Part shown: piece after piece, positions 56,791 to 64,000 of the stretch
How the letters are laid out: the number at the start of each line of letters is the position of its first letter
How positions within the stretch are numbered: position 1 is the first letter of the stretch
Source: Candidatus Acidulidesulfobacter diazotrophicus
Lineage (GTDB): Bacteria; SZUA-79; Acidulodesulfobacterales; Acidulodesulfobacteraceae
Direction of reading: 5' to 3'
Assembly: GCA_004195025.1 (NCBI GenBank)
Contig: SGBB01000001.1
Location: 124,001-188,000, forward strand
DNA length: 64,000 nt
Program-made: the position numbers and the translations under genes
The notes under the pieces: generated by a model
Database searches by the model: none
Seen by the model: the letters and a program-made list of their open reading frames with translations, nothing else
What the model was told of the DNA's origin: nothing

Positions 56791-58140
56791 ATGAAAGAAA
56801 ATATTTCACATGATGAAACAAAATACATAAAGCGGCGATTAGCTATAGTTGTAAGAGAAGCGATAGAGAAATTTTCCGTTGTTGTAATAAGCGGCGCCCG
56901 CCAGGTAGGTAAAAGTACCATGTTAACGAACGAATTTAGTGATTTTACCTATTTTACTTTAGATAATTTTGATACTATAGATATGATAAAAGCTGATCCG
57001 TCATTAATTTTTAAGCAGCATGATTTTATCATAATAGATGAAGCACAAAAATTTCCTGCGATATTTAATGCAATTAAGCTTGCCGTTGATAATGACAAAA
57101 ATAAAAGAGTTATTATTTCAGGTTCATCAAATATTTTGCTTATGAAAAATATTACCGAATCCCTTGCGGGCAGAGCGTTATATTTTGAAATGATGCCTAT
57201 AACATTTGGAGAGATTAACGGTATTTTGACCCCGACAAATTTTTTAAATTTATGGAATGATAATTATGCTGATTTTAATATTAAAAATATAAAAAAAAAT
57301 GAAAATATAAATATATATGATAACAAAAAATTTTTAGATGATAATGATAAAAAATCTATAAATGAAAATAAGAAAATCTGTGCAATTGTCCAAAGCGACT
57401 CTCTTGTTTCTTTAATGATGAAAGGTTTTATGCCTCGCAATATTATAGCTAAAAATCAAAGCGATGTAACATTGTGGTTAGACGGGTATGTTAAAACATA
57501 TCTTGAAAGAGATTTAAGAGATTTATCTCAGGTAGAATCAATAATAGATTTTAGAAAGGTTATGCAGGTTTTAGCTTTAAGAACTGGTAATATATTAAAT
57601 CAGGCCGATGTTTCAAGAGATACGGGAATAAGCAATTCGACAGTATATCGTTATATAAAGCTTTTAGAAATATCTAATATCATAGAACGTGTTCCCGGAT
57701 TTTTTACCTCCAAAGGCAAAAGAATAACTAAATCGCCTAAAGTATATTTTGTAGATCCTGCATTAAGTATTTTCTTGTCAGGATATTTTGACGAGGAGTC
57801 TTTGAATCATTCAAGAGAATTGGGCGGTTATTTTGAAACGACGGTATTTTTTCATCTTAAATGTCTTTGCGAAATGTTAAAACCTTCAGCTAAAATACAT
57901 TATTGGAGAACTGTCTCAGGAAAAGAAGTAGATTTTATTCTTGAATATGGGAAAAAATTACTTGCGATAGAGGTTAAAATTACAAAAAATCCTTTAGTTA
58001 AAGACATTAAAAACCTTCTTATTTTTATTGATGAGCATCCTGAAACTGTTATAGGAATTTTGCTTCATTCAGGTCAGGAGATTAAATGGCTTAATTCAAA
58101 GGTTATCGCCGTTCCTTGGCAGTGGATAGACTGCGCATAA
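56791..58140 (+). CDS. AAA ATPase with DUF4143 domain
   Basis: A 449-residue protein of the AAA_14/DUF4143 family. Walker A is G-A-R-Q-V-G-K-S-T (about residues 37-45), Walker B F-I-I-I-D-E-A-Q-K-F, then I-S-G-S-S-N and L-A-G-R-A. The C-terminal half has a winged-helix-like part (R-D-T-G-I-S-N-S-T-V-Y-R-Y) and a G-K-E-V-D-F-I-L...A-I-E-V-K segment resembling a PD-(D/E)xK fold. An Asn/Lys-rich insert lies at about residues 165-195. Function unknown; such genes are spread by transfer. Confidence 0.9.
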   Translation: MKENISHDETKYIKRRLAIVVREAIEKFSVVVISGARQVGKSTMLTNEFSDFTYFTLDNFDTIDMIKADPSLIFKQHDFIIIDEAQKFPAIFNAIKLAVDNDKNKRVIISGSSNILLMKNITESLAGRALYFEMMPITFGEINGILTPTNFLNLWNDNYADFNIKNIKKNENINIYDNKKFLDDNDKKSINENKKICAIVQSDSLVSLMMKGFMPRNIIAKNQSDVTLWLDGYVKTYLERDLRDLSQVESIIDFRKVMQVLALRTGNILNQADVSRDTGISNSTVYRYIKLLEISNIIERVPGFFTSKGKRITKSPKVYFVDPALSIFLSGYFDEESLNHSRELGGYFETTVFFHLKCLCEMLKPSAKIHYWRTVSGKEVDFILEYGKKLLAIEVKITKNPLVKDIKNLLIFIDEHPETVIGILLHSGQEIKWLNSKVIAVPWQWIDCA

Positions 58141-58256
58141 AATTAAAATTCATTATTTATATAATATAAGTTTTATAATTTTTATTGAGTTTAATATAAT
58201 TATTATAAAATATTTATATATTTTGGTATATTTCTAACTTAATAAAAATTTTAAGC

Positions 58257-58290
58257 AAGAAGCCTCGTCCGTAAGGGCGGGTAGTTCACT
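58257..58290 (+). mobile_element. Possible solitary IS200/IS605-type right end
   Basis: The segment AAGCCTCGTCCGTAAGGGCG and its continuation up to TTCAC folds into a GC-rich hairpin with GTAA loop and resembles the conserved right end seen after tnpB in IS200/IS605 elements. No transposase or tnpB is nearby, so it would be a remnant or a non-autonomous end. Confidence 0.4.
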
Positions 58291-58299
58291 ATATTGTCT

Positions 58300-59337
58300 T
58301 TAGAAATTAGCAAATATTAATGCTATGACTAATGTATAAAAAATAACAAGAATTGCGGATGTTAACTCCATAATTCTGACGGCGCTTATAATGCTATTTT
58401 CATTTGCCCTGCCGTAATTTTCAAACCCCATAATAGGTCTTTTGCTTTCTACACCGCCGTATAAGTTTGTGCCGCCCAATTTTATATGCAGCGCTCCTGC
58501 CATTATAGATTCAAGCTGCCCGCCGTTTGGACTCGGATGCGATTTTCTAAATTTAAACCAAGATTTAAAACCGCCTTTATTATGATATTTATTGCTTATT
58601 ATATTTAAAATAAATACCGACAAAAGCATGACATAAGCAGTTATCCTAAAGGGTATATAGTTAAGCGCATCGTCCAACCGCGCAGAAAACTTACCAAACT
58701 TTTCATATTTAGCATTTCTGTATCCTACCATAGAATCAAGAAGGTTTGCGGTTTTATAAATAACCGCGCCTATAATACCGAAAGCAACTAATATCTCGGT
58801 AGTTTTGATAAAAGTTAATGCAAAAAATCCAATAATTAACCCTGCCGTAAAGTAAAAAATTACCGAACCGATGCCGTCGCCCGTGTTTTCCGCGACCGAT
58901 TCCACCACGGATCTCGAAATTTCGGATATGTCAAGGTTGTTGCTATCCCTGCCGGCAAGAGACCGAAGGTTTTTTCTCGCGCCGTCAATATCGTTTGCTT
59001 TTAACAGTCTGTATATTTTTATGCTTTCGTGCTTTAAACCCCCGGCAGAAAGAAAAGAAAGCAGAATAAATATTGAAAAAAAATAGAATAAAAAGATTGA
59101 AATCTTAATTGCTATAAAATCAATTCCGGCAAAGACAGTTCCAATGATTAAAATGGTAAAAATATTAAATAACGCTCCTGAAAAAAAACTGTTTGAAATG
59201 TGGTAAAATATCTTTTCAAGAAAACCTGCAATTTGCCCCATAATGTTTAACGGATGAAAATTATATCGGATGCCGCCGATATAAAACTCTAATAAAAAGG
59301 CTAACGGAAGAGGAATTAAAATATAGTAATTAATCAA
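58300..59337 (-). CDS. cbiB: CbiB/CobD, adenosylcobinamide-phosphate synthase
   Basis: CbiB couples adenosylcobyric acid with aminopropanol phosphate in cobamide synthesis, in the inner membrane. The 345-residue protein has several helices and the signatures H-P-L-N-I-M-G, A-R-K-N-L-R-S-L-A-G-R-D, I-S-R-S-V-V-E-S-V-A-E-N-T-G-D-G-I, D-S-M-V-G-Y and S-P-N-G-G-Q-L-E-S-I-M-A-G-A-L. No other cobalamin gene is in the window. Confidence 0.92.
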   Translation of the reverse strand: MINYYILIPLPLAFLLEFYIGGIRYNFHPLNIMGQIAGFLEKIFYHISNSFFSGALFNIFTILIIGTVFAGIDFIAIKISIFLFYFFSIFILLSFLSAGGLKHESIKIYRLLKANDIDGARKNLRSLAGRDSNNLDISEISRSVVESVAENTGDGIGSVIFYFTAGLIIGFFALTFIKTTEILVAFGIIGAVIYKTANLLDSMVGYRNAKYEKFGKFSARLDDALNYIPFRITAYVMLLSVFILNIISNKYHNKGGFKSWFKFRKSHPSPNGGQLESIMAGALHIKLGGTNLYGGVESKRPIMGFENYGRANENSIISAVRIMELTSAILVIFYTLVIALIFANF

Positions 59338-59700
59338 TTTATCATATTTAATTTTAATTTAATATTTATTTTAATTGTTTATTAATTATTAAAATATGGT
59401 TCTAAGACTGAGATTAGATACAATAATTTAAAAAGAATTTTATTTAATTTTAAAAGAATAATGATAAGAAAATTAAATTAAAATTAATATATTATTTAAT
59501 CTGTAAAAAGTCAACATGAGATATTTACCTTGTCAATTGAATTTATATTATAATATTGCAATATGATATATTAAATTGCATATAAAATAAATAATAAAAA
59601 AATACCTGCAAGCTTTTATTATTGCGAAAAGTTTGCAGGTATTTTAAAAAACTTCAATAGATTTTAATTTTTAATTTAAATCATTTTATTATTATTTTAA
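59338..59700. other. Intergenic region between cbiB and the barrel gene
   Basis: A 363-bp AT-rich gap. It holds the terminator of the barrel gene (59600-59645) and presumably the cbiB promoter. Nothing else is seen. Confidence 0.5.
59600..59645 (-). terminator. Rho-independent terminator of the outer-membrane barrel gene
   Basis: AAATACCTGCAA and TTGCAGGTATTT pair, continued by CTTTT/AAAAG with one bulged mismatch, around a short loop. On the minus strand it is followed by a T-rich run, and it lies 55 bp after the barrel gene's stop. Confidence 0.85.
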
Positions 59701-60345
59701 TTAAAAGCTATAGTCTATTCCTATTAAATAATTGTTTACCCTATAGCTGCTAGATAATGCAGCGCCCATATATTGAGCAGTTACGCCCCAATTTGGAGTA
59801 AATGAATATTTTACGCCTACACCGTATAAAAAACCGCCTTCATCGCTTACATTGTAATAGTTGTTATTGGAGCCGCCAACAAAAGCATAATTTATATATC
59901 CGAGTTTAACAAAAGGGGTGAAATTATCATAATCATATCCGCCTTTTAAGAATGCGCCGTAATATACCGAGTGCACGCTAAAGTTGTAGTTTAAACTAAG
60001 ATAATTGTTGTTGTAGCTGTAGTTGCCGTTATCGGCATAGCCAAGTAATACGCCGCCGCCCAGCACGACGCCGTTATTATTATTGCCGTTTATTAAATGA
60101 TAATTGTCCCCTAAGGTTAAATTATAAGTCCCCCCAGATTTGTCAGAAAATCCATTTCCTATATGAGTGTTGCCAATTCCGCCGTTTAAAGCAATATAAA
60201 ACTTGCTGTAGCTTAAATTATAAGCATTAGCTTTGCTAACATTTGCAAATGTAAATGCAAAAGTAAAAATAGCTGCAATAACAAGCAATGCGGCAATTTT
60301 AATTTTGCTGACTGAATACTTTTGAGTTCTTTTTTGAATTTCCAT
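59701..60345 (-). CDS. Outer-membrane beta-barrel protein (paralogue)
   Basis: The 214-residue protein is homologous to the product at 44197-44808: same G-G-T-Y-N-L-T pattern, V-F/V-L-G-Y-A-D-N-G, F-V-K-L-G-Y, N-W-G-V-T-A-Q-Y and a final I-G-I-D-Y-S-F. A signal peptide (about residues 14-42) precedes the barrel. It has its own terminator; the conserved 32-nt motif is not seen upstream in clean form. An unusual loop is the N-G-N-N-N-N-G insert. Confidence 0.88.
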   Translation of the reverse strand: MEIQKRTQKYSVSKIKIAALLVIAAIFTFAFTFANVSKANAYNLSYSKFYIALNGGIGNTHIGNGFSDKSGGTYNLTLGDNYHLINGNNNNGVVLGGGVLLGYADNGNYSYNNNYLSLNYNFSVHSVYYGAFLKGGYDYDNFTPFVKLGYINYAFVGGSNNNYYNVSDEGGFLYGVGVKYSFTPNWGVTAQYMGAALSSSYRVNNYLIGIDYSF

Positions 60346-60760
60346 TTAATTCTCCTTAAAATTAATTTAATTTTTCAAAATCACTTTAAATAAGTTTAAC
60401 AACCTTTTAATATTTTAAGTCATTATATTATAAATAAAACAAAAAAGCAATTTCGAAATGTTTCTTTTTTTAATTAAAAACTTTTAATTAAAAAAATATT
60501 GAAACAAATTTATTGTTTTTTTAATTGATTTATCATTATTATTTTGTGATAATCTTAATTTAAGTCTATCACAAAATAATGCAATGTCAATATCAACGAA
60601 ATAAAATGTCAAGCGCAATAAAATCAACGAAATAAAATTAATACAATTAATAAAATAATATAATAATATAATAATATAGATGCTTAATTAAATGGATTAA
60701 ACATGTTGCTTTTGTATTTTGTATAAAGTCATATTTGCAGAAAGATAGGAATTATTCTTA

Positions 60761-60940
60761 ATATTACCTTAAATCACCTTTAGAGACTATTGAAATTGTT
60801 TCAACATATTATAGATTCTGGATTCCTGCTTACGCAGGAATGACACCAGCTTGATTAAAAGTTAAATCCCCCCGCATTGTCATTCCCGCGAAAGCAGGAA
60901 TCCAGAAAGATAAATTTCTAACGGTGATTTAAGGTAATAT
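60761..60940. mobile_element. MITE-like element with nested inverted repeats
   Basis: The ends ATATTACCTTAAATCACC (60761-60778) and its complement (60923-60940) form perfect 18-bp terminal inverted repeats of a 180-bp element. Inside, a near-palindromic pair (60816-60845 and 60878-60907) contains GGATTCCTGCTT and GCAGGAATCC, like dispersed GGATTCC-GCAGGAATGAC repeats of many proteobacteria. No ORF. Confidence 0.75.
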
Positions 60941-61007
60941 ATATAAGGTAAGGCGTTGTTTTTAAGATTATTATTTTTAAATATCTTTAAAAACAAATTT
61001 TCATAAT

Positions 61008-61023
61008 TGTTTCACGTGAAACA
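61008..61023. other. parS centromere site (right)
   Basis: A second perfect TGTTTCACGTGAAACA, with the palindrome extending to 20 bp (61006-61025). It lies 88 bp upstream of rsmG and about 1.1 kb before parA. Confidence 0.95.
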
Positions 61024-61110
61024 ATATAATAAAATGATAACAATAAACATGATAAATAAGCATATATAATATAATAATACAAATAAAATAAATAAAAAAT
61101 AAGAGAGAGA

Positions 61111-61962
61111 ATGAATAATTGTTCAAAAAATGAATTTATCAGTTTGTTTACAGATTATATTAATAATAGATTAAATATTTATTTTGAATATAAAAATTAT
61201 AAAAAAAACGGAGTCGATAAAAATATATCCAATAATATATTTAATGATGTTTTAAAAAATAAGGCTGAAAAATATTATATTTTTTATAACGAATTAATTG
61301 AATGGAATAGAAAAATAAATTTAACTTCTATTACCGACCCGAAAGATTTTATAGAAAAGCATGTAATAGATTCCTTAATGCTTTTAAAATTATTAAAACA
61401 GAATTATAATATAAATATAAATAAAGATTTTAAAGATGGTATAAATATAATAGACTACAAAGACAATGAAACAGAAGACAATAAAATTAAATTGATGGAT
61501 ATAGGTTCAGGCGGTGGATTTCCCGGAATAATGCTAAAAATATTTAATCCGGAAATAGATTTAATTTCGGTTGAATCAATACAAAAAAAATGCAATTTTC
61601 AAAAATATATTGCCGGAAAATTTAATTTTAAAAATTTTGATTGTATTAACCGAAATATTTACGAATTAAAAGAACTCCCTTTAGTAAACGCAATAACAAC
61701 TCGGGCAGCATTTAATTTGAAAGAATTAATTAAGCTGATAGATAAAATAAAATTAAATAACGCAAATAAAAATTTGCCTGTCGATTTATTTTTTTTCCTT
61801 ACAAAATATTCCGAAGCGTTAACAATTGAAAAACAAGAATTTAACGATAAAATTCTTTACATTGATAAATTTTTGATGTATAAAAATAATTATAATAATA
61901 ATAAAGATACAAATAATGAATTTAAACTTATTGCCAATTTTAAGATTAAATATATAAATTAA
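61111..61962 (+). CDS. rsmG: 16S rRNA (guanine-527-N7)-methyltransferase RsmG
   Basis: RsmG (GidB) methylates G527 of 16S rRNA. The 283-residue protein has W-N-R-K-I-N-L-T-S-I-T-D-P, F-I-E-K-H-V-I-D-S-L, the SAM site M-D-I-G-S-G-G-G-F-P-G-I, S-V-E-S-I-Q-K-K and I-T-T-R-A-A. Extra length (usual about 210) comes from an N-terminal extension and an Asn/Asp-rich insert (about residues 98-128). It opens the rsmG-parA-parB block. Confidence 0.95.
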   Translation: MNNCSKNEFISLFTDYINNRLNIYFEYKNYKKNGVDKNISNNIFNDVLKNKAEKYYIFYNELIEWNRKINLTSITDPKDFIEKHVIDSLMLLKLLKQNYNININKDFKDGINIIDYKDNETEDNKIKLMDIGSGGGFPGIMLKIFNPEIDLISVESIQKKCNFQKYIAGKFNFKNFDCINRNIYELKELPLVNAITTRAAFNLKELIKLIDKIKLNNANKNLPVDLFFFLTKYSEALTIEKQEFNDKILYIDKFLMYKNNYNNNKDTNNEFKLIANFKIKYIN

Positions 61963-62158
61963 AATATTTATATTAAAAAAGTATAGTATATTATATATAA
62001 ATAAAAATATAAATTATGTGTACGTACGTTAAATATACAATACATACAATATAATAAAAATATTTTGAATTTCAATTGAAATTTATTTAATGCACACTTT
62101 AATTCATTCATTTAATTCATTCAATAGATAAATAAATTTATATAATTATATAAATATT

Positions 62159-62947
62159 ATGGCAAAAGTTATTTGTATTTCAAATCAAAAAGGCGGCGTA
62201 GGCAAAACTACTACCGCCGTTAATGTTGCGGCATGTCTTGCAGCATACGAAAAAAAAGTTTTATTAATAGACGCAGATCCCCAAGCAAATGCTACAAGCG
62301 GTTTAAATATTCAATCAAATAAAAATGACAAAAATTTTTTTACTATATACGATTGCCTGATAGACCCTAAAAACGTTAAAAAAGCAATAAAGCCCACCGA
62401 AATGAAAAATTTATTTATCATACCTTCATGTTCAGACCTTGCAGGCATTGAAGTTGAAATTGTAGATATGCAAAATCGGGAGTATATATTAAAGAAAAAT
62501 ATAATAGAAAAAATTTCTGCAGATTATGACTATATATTTATAGATACGCCTCCGTCGCTCGGGCTTTTAACTATTAATGCTCTTGTAGCATCAAACAGCG
62601 CGCTTATTCCTATGCAATGCGAATATTATTCTCTTGAAGGAATATCAAGATTAATGAATACTATAAAAATAATAAATCAAAAATTAAATAAAGAATTGGC
62701 AATTGAAGGCGTGTTATTTACAATGTATGATTCAAGAATGAATTTGACTCATCAGATAATAAACGAAGTCAAGAAATATTTTGGAGATAAAATATACGAA
62801 AATGTTATACCTAGAAACATAAAATTACCTGAAAGTTCGAGTTTTGGCAAGCCTATTATTTTATATGATATAAATTCTAAAGGAGCAAACAGCTATTTAG
62901 AATTAACGAAAGAAATTCTAAGCAGAGACGTAAATAGAGCGGCGTAA
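62159..62947 (+). CDS. parA: Chromosome-partitioning ATPase ParA (Soj)
   Basis: ParA drives segregation of ParB-parS complexes and regulates DnaA in some species. The 262-residue protein has the deviant Walker A K-G-G-V-G-K-T-T, L-I-D-A-D-P-Q-A-N-A-T-S-G and D-T-P-P-S-L-G-L-L. It precedes parB by 49 bp. Confidence 0.97.
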   Translation: MAKVICISNQKGGVGKTTTAVNVAACLAAYEKKVLLIDADPQANATSGLNIQSNKNDKNFFTIYDCLIDPKNVKKAIKPTEMKNLFIIPSCSDLAGIEVEIVDMQNREYILKKNIIEKISADYDYIFIDTPPSLGLLTINALVASNSALIPMQCEYYSLEGISRLMNTIKIINQKLNKELAIEGVLFTMYDSRMNLTHQIINEVKKYFGDKIYENVIPRNIKLPESSSFGKPIILYDINSKGANSYLELTKEILSRDVNRAA

Positions 62948-62996
62948 ACATAAATAGGCTGCAATTATATAAGTATATAATTATATAAACTAAAAT

Positions 62997-63956
62997 ATGA
63001 CAGAAAATAATAAAACACTGAAAATTAAAAAAAATGTTCTCGGAAGGGGGCTTGGTGCATTGCTGTCAAATAATGACGACAATGAAATGTCAAACTATAA
63101 AATATTTGAAATAGACTTAAATAAAATAAAAACAGGAACATACCAGCCAAGAATCTATTTTGACAAAGAAAAATTAGAAGAATTAAAAAATTCAATAAAA
63201 GAAAATGGAATAATACAGCCGCTAATCATTTCAAAATCTTTAGAAAAATCCGATACGAACGAAAACGAAAATATTTATGATTTAATTGCAGGCGAAAGAA
63301 GATATAGAGCCGCAAAAGAACTTAATTTTAAAACCGTTCCCGCAATAATTAAAGATTTTACGGGTTCAAAGGCTATTGAAATAGCTTTGATTGAAAATAT
63401 ACAGCGTCAGGATTTAAATGTTATAGAAGAAGCAGGATGCTATAAGAGATTAATTGAAGAATATAGTTTAACGCACGAAGAATTATCAAAAAAAATAGGA
63501 AAAGACAGAGCAACTATCACAAATATATTAAGATTATTGTCTCTTAACAATAATATAAAAGAAAAAATAATAAACGGAAATATTTCGCCGTCGCATGCAA
63601 GAAATTTAATCGGACTGCCTGATTCTGAGATAAATTTGCTTGCCGATAAAATTGAAAAGGAAAAATTAACCGTTAGAGAAGTAGAAGAATATGCGCAAAA
63701 AATAAAAAACAAAAAAAAATATATTACGCCGAATAAACATATAAATGATAAAAATGCAGCGGGCATAAAGCATAACGCAAATGATTTTGCTTTGTATTCT
63801 CAAATCAAAAAATACGAAGAAGAAATTTTTGAGAATTTACAGGCTAAGGTAAAAATAAATTATCATAATAAAAACAATAAAATAAAAGGCAATCTTGAAA
63901 TAAGTTTTAATTCTGCAGAAGAACTTGAAAAACTAATTAAAGTATTAACCGATTAA
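62997..63956 (+). CDS. parB: Chromosome-partitioning protein ParB (Spo0J)
   Basis: ParB binds parS and spreads as a CTP-dependent clamp. The 319-residue protein opens with L-G-R-G-L-G-A-L-L, then the CTPase box motif A-G-E-R-R-Y-R-A-A, E-N-I-Q-R-Q-D-L-N and the helix-turn-helix T-H-E-E-L-S-K-K-I-G-K-D-R-A-T-I-T-N. Both parS sites are in this window. Confidence 0.97.
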   Translation: MTENNKTLKIKKNVLGRGLGALLSNNDDNEMSNYKIFEIDLNKIKTGTYQPRIYFDKEKLEELKNSIKENGIIQPLIISKSLEKSDTNENENIYDLIAGERRYRAAKELNFKTVPAIIKDFTGSKAIEIALIENIQRQDLNVIEEAGCYKRLIEEYSLTHEELSKKIGKDRATITNILRLLSLNNNIKEKIINGNISPSHARNLIGLPDSEINLLADKIEKEKLTVREVEEYAQKIKNKKKYITPNKHINDKNAAGIKHNANDFALYSQIKKYEEEIFENLQAKVKINYHNKNNKIKGNLEISFNSAEELEKLIKVLTD

Positions 63957-63969
63957 CTAAAATATTAAC

Positions 63970-64000
63970 ATGCCTGACATATCCAATCAATTCATCAATT
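63970..64000 (+). CDS. Possible start of the next gene (partial)
   Basis: An ATG at 63970 opens M-P-D-I-S-N-Q-F-I-N to the window edge, 13 bp after parB. There is no evident ribosome site, and the product cannot be named. Confidence 0.3.
   Translation, partial: MPDISNQFIN

Larger units (their letters stand above)
60346..61110. other. Intergenic region with a MITE-like element and parS
   Basis: This 765-bp gap upstream of rsmG holds the inverted-repeat element at 60761-60940 and the right parS at 61008. The part at 60346-60760 is AT-rich with a small palindrome ATTTCGAAAT near 60451 and no gene. Confidence 0.6.

Noticed and set aside
60440-60485. Fourth copy of the 32-nt element upstream of the second barrel gene
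   Set aside because: Only an A/T-rich flanked ATTTCGAAAT palindrome occurs; the CAA(C/T)GTTG core is absent.

Overview
The window is a bacterial chromosomal replication-origin region from an AT-rich, Gram-negative, sulfur-oxidising organism. The Gram-negative assignment rests on a TolC-type protein, outer-membrane barrels, a BamE-like lipoprotein and periplasmic Sox proteins. The combination (Sox genes, very AT-rich coding, dnaA-dnaN-gyrB and rpmH-rnpA-yidD-yidC-mnmE-mnmG around an origin) would fit a deltaproteobacteria-like acidophile such as Acidulodesulfobacterales, but that is a guess from general resemblance only.

Layout. 1-7232 (minus strand): a thiosulfate-oxidation cluster, ccdA, thioredoxin-like (soxW-like), soxY, soxZ, a DUF302-like gene, soxB, and two tandem pairs of DsrE-like protein plus SoxA-like monoheme cytochrome. 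tatA lies divergently next to it; SoxY and SoxB carry Tat signals. 8583-14374 (minus): gyrB, dnaN, dnaA. 14375-14929: probable oriC with a DnaA box. 14930-21318 (plus): rpmH, rnpA, yidD, yidC, mnmE, mnmG. 21438-26950: a TauE/SafE permease, a TolC plus HlyD efflux pair, a cytochrome c and a nucleotidyltransferase-like protein. 61111-63956: rsmG, parA, parB, which in many bacteria directly follow mnmG.

Between them, bracketed by two perfect parS sites (27216 and 61008), is an accessory island of about 34 kb. It carries a type III-B CRISPR system: a Card1/Can2-like CARF nuclease, cas6, cas1, two cas2 genes and a 32-repeat array; then, about 12 kb past the array, cmr1-cmr6 with a Cas10 that keeps both HD and GGDD motifs. 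Four different CARF-type proteins are present: the Card1-like nuclease, an NE0113-family CARF protein with a C-terminal winged-helix-like region, a two-helix membrane protein with a CARF-like domain, and a Csx1/TM1812-type HEPN ribonuclease. The cyclic oligoadenylate made by Cas10 could therefore feed several outputs, one at the membrane.

Other defence or conflict genes fill the island: an NgoPII-like restriction-modification cassette (higher GC, with a broken vsr) sitting where a CRISPR spacer should be, an AbiE-like pair, an orphan MntA with a ten-codon hepT remnant, a complete HEPN-MNT pair, and a DUF4143 AAA protein. Interspersed are envelope genes (lemA plus DUF3137, a BamE-like lipoprotein, an outer-membrane barrel); each of these three units is preceded by the same 32-nt, nearly invariant sequence with a palindromic core. 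The third copy lies in the divergent intergenic region of the CARF/winged-helix gene, suggesting (inference) a cOA-responsive envelope regulon.
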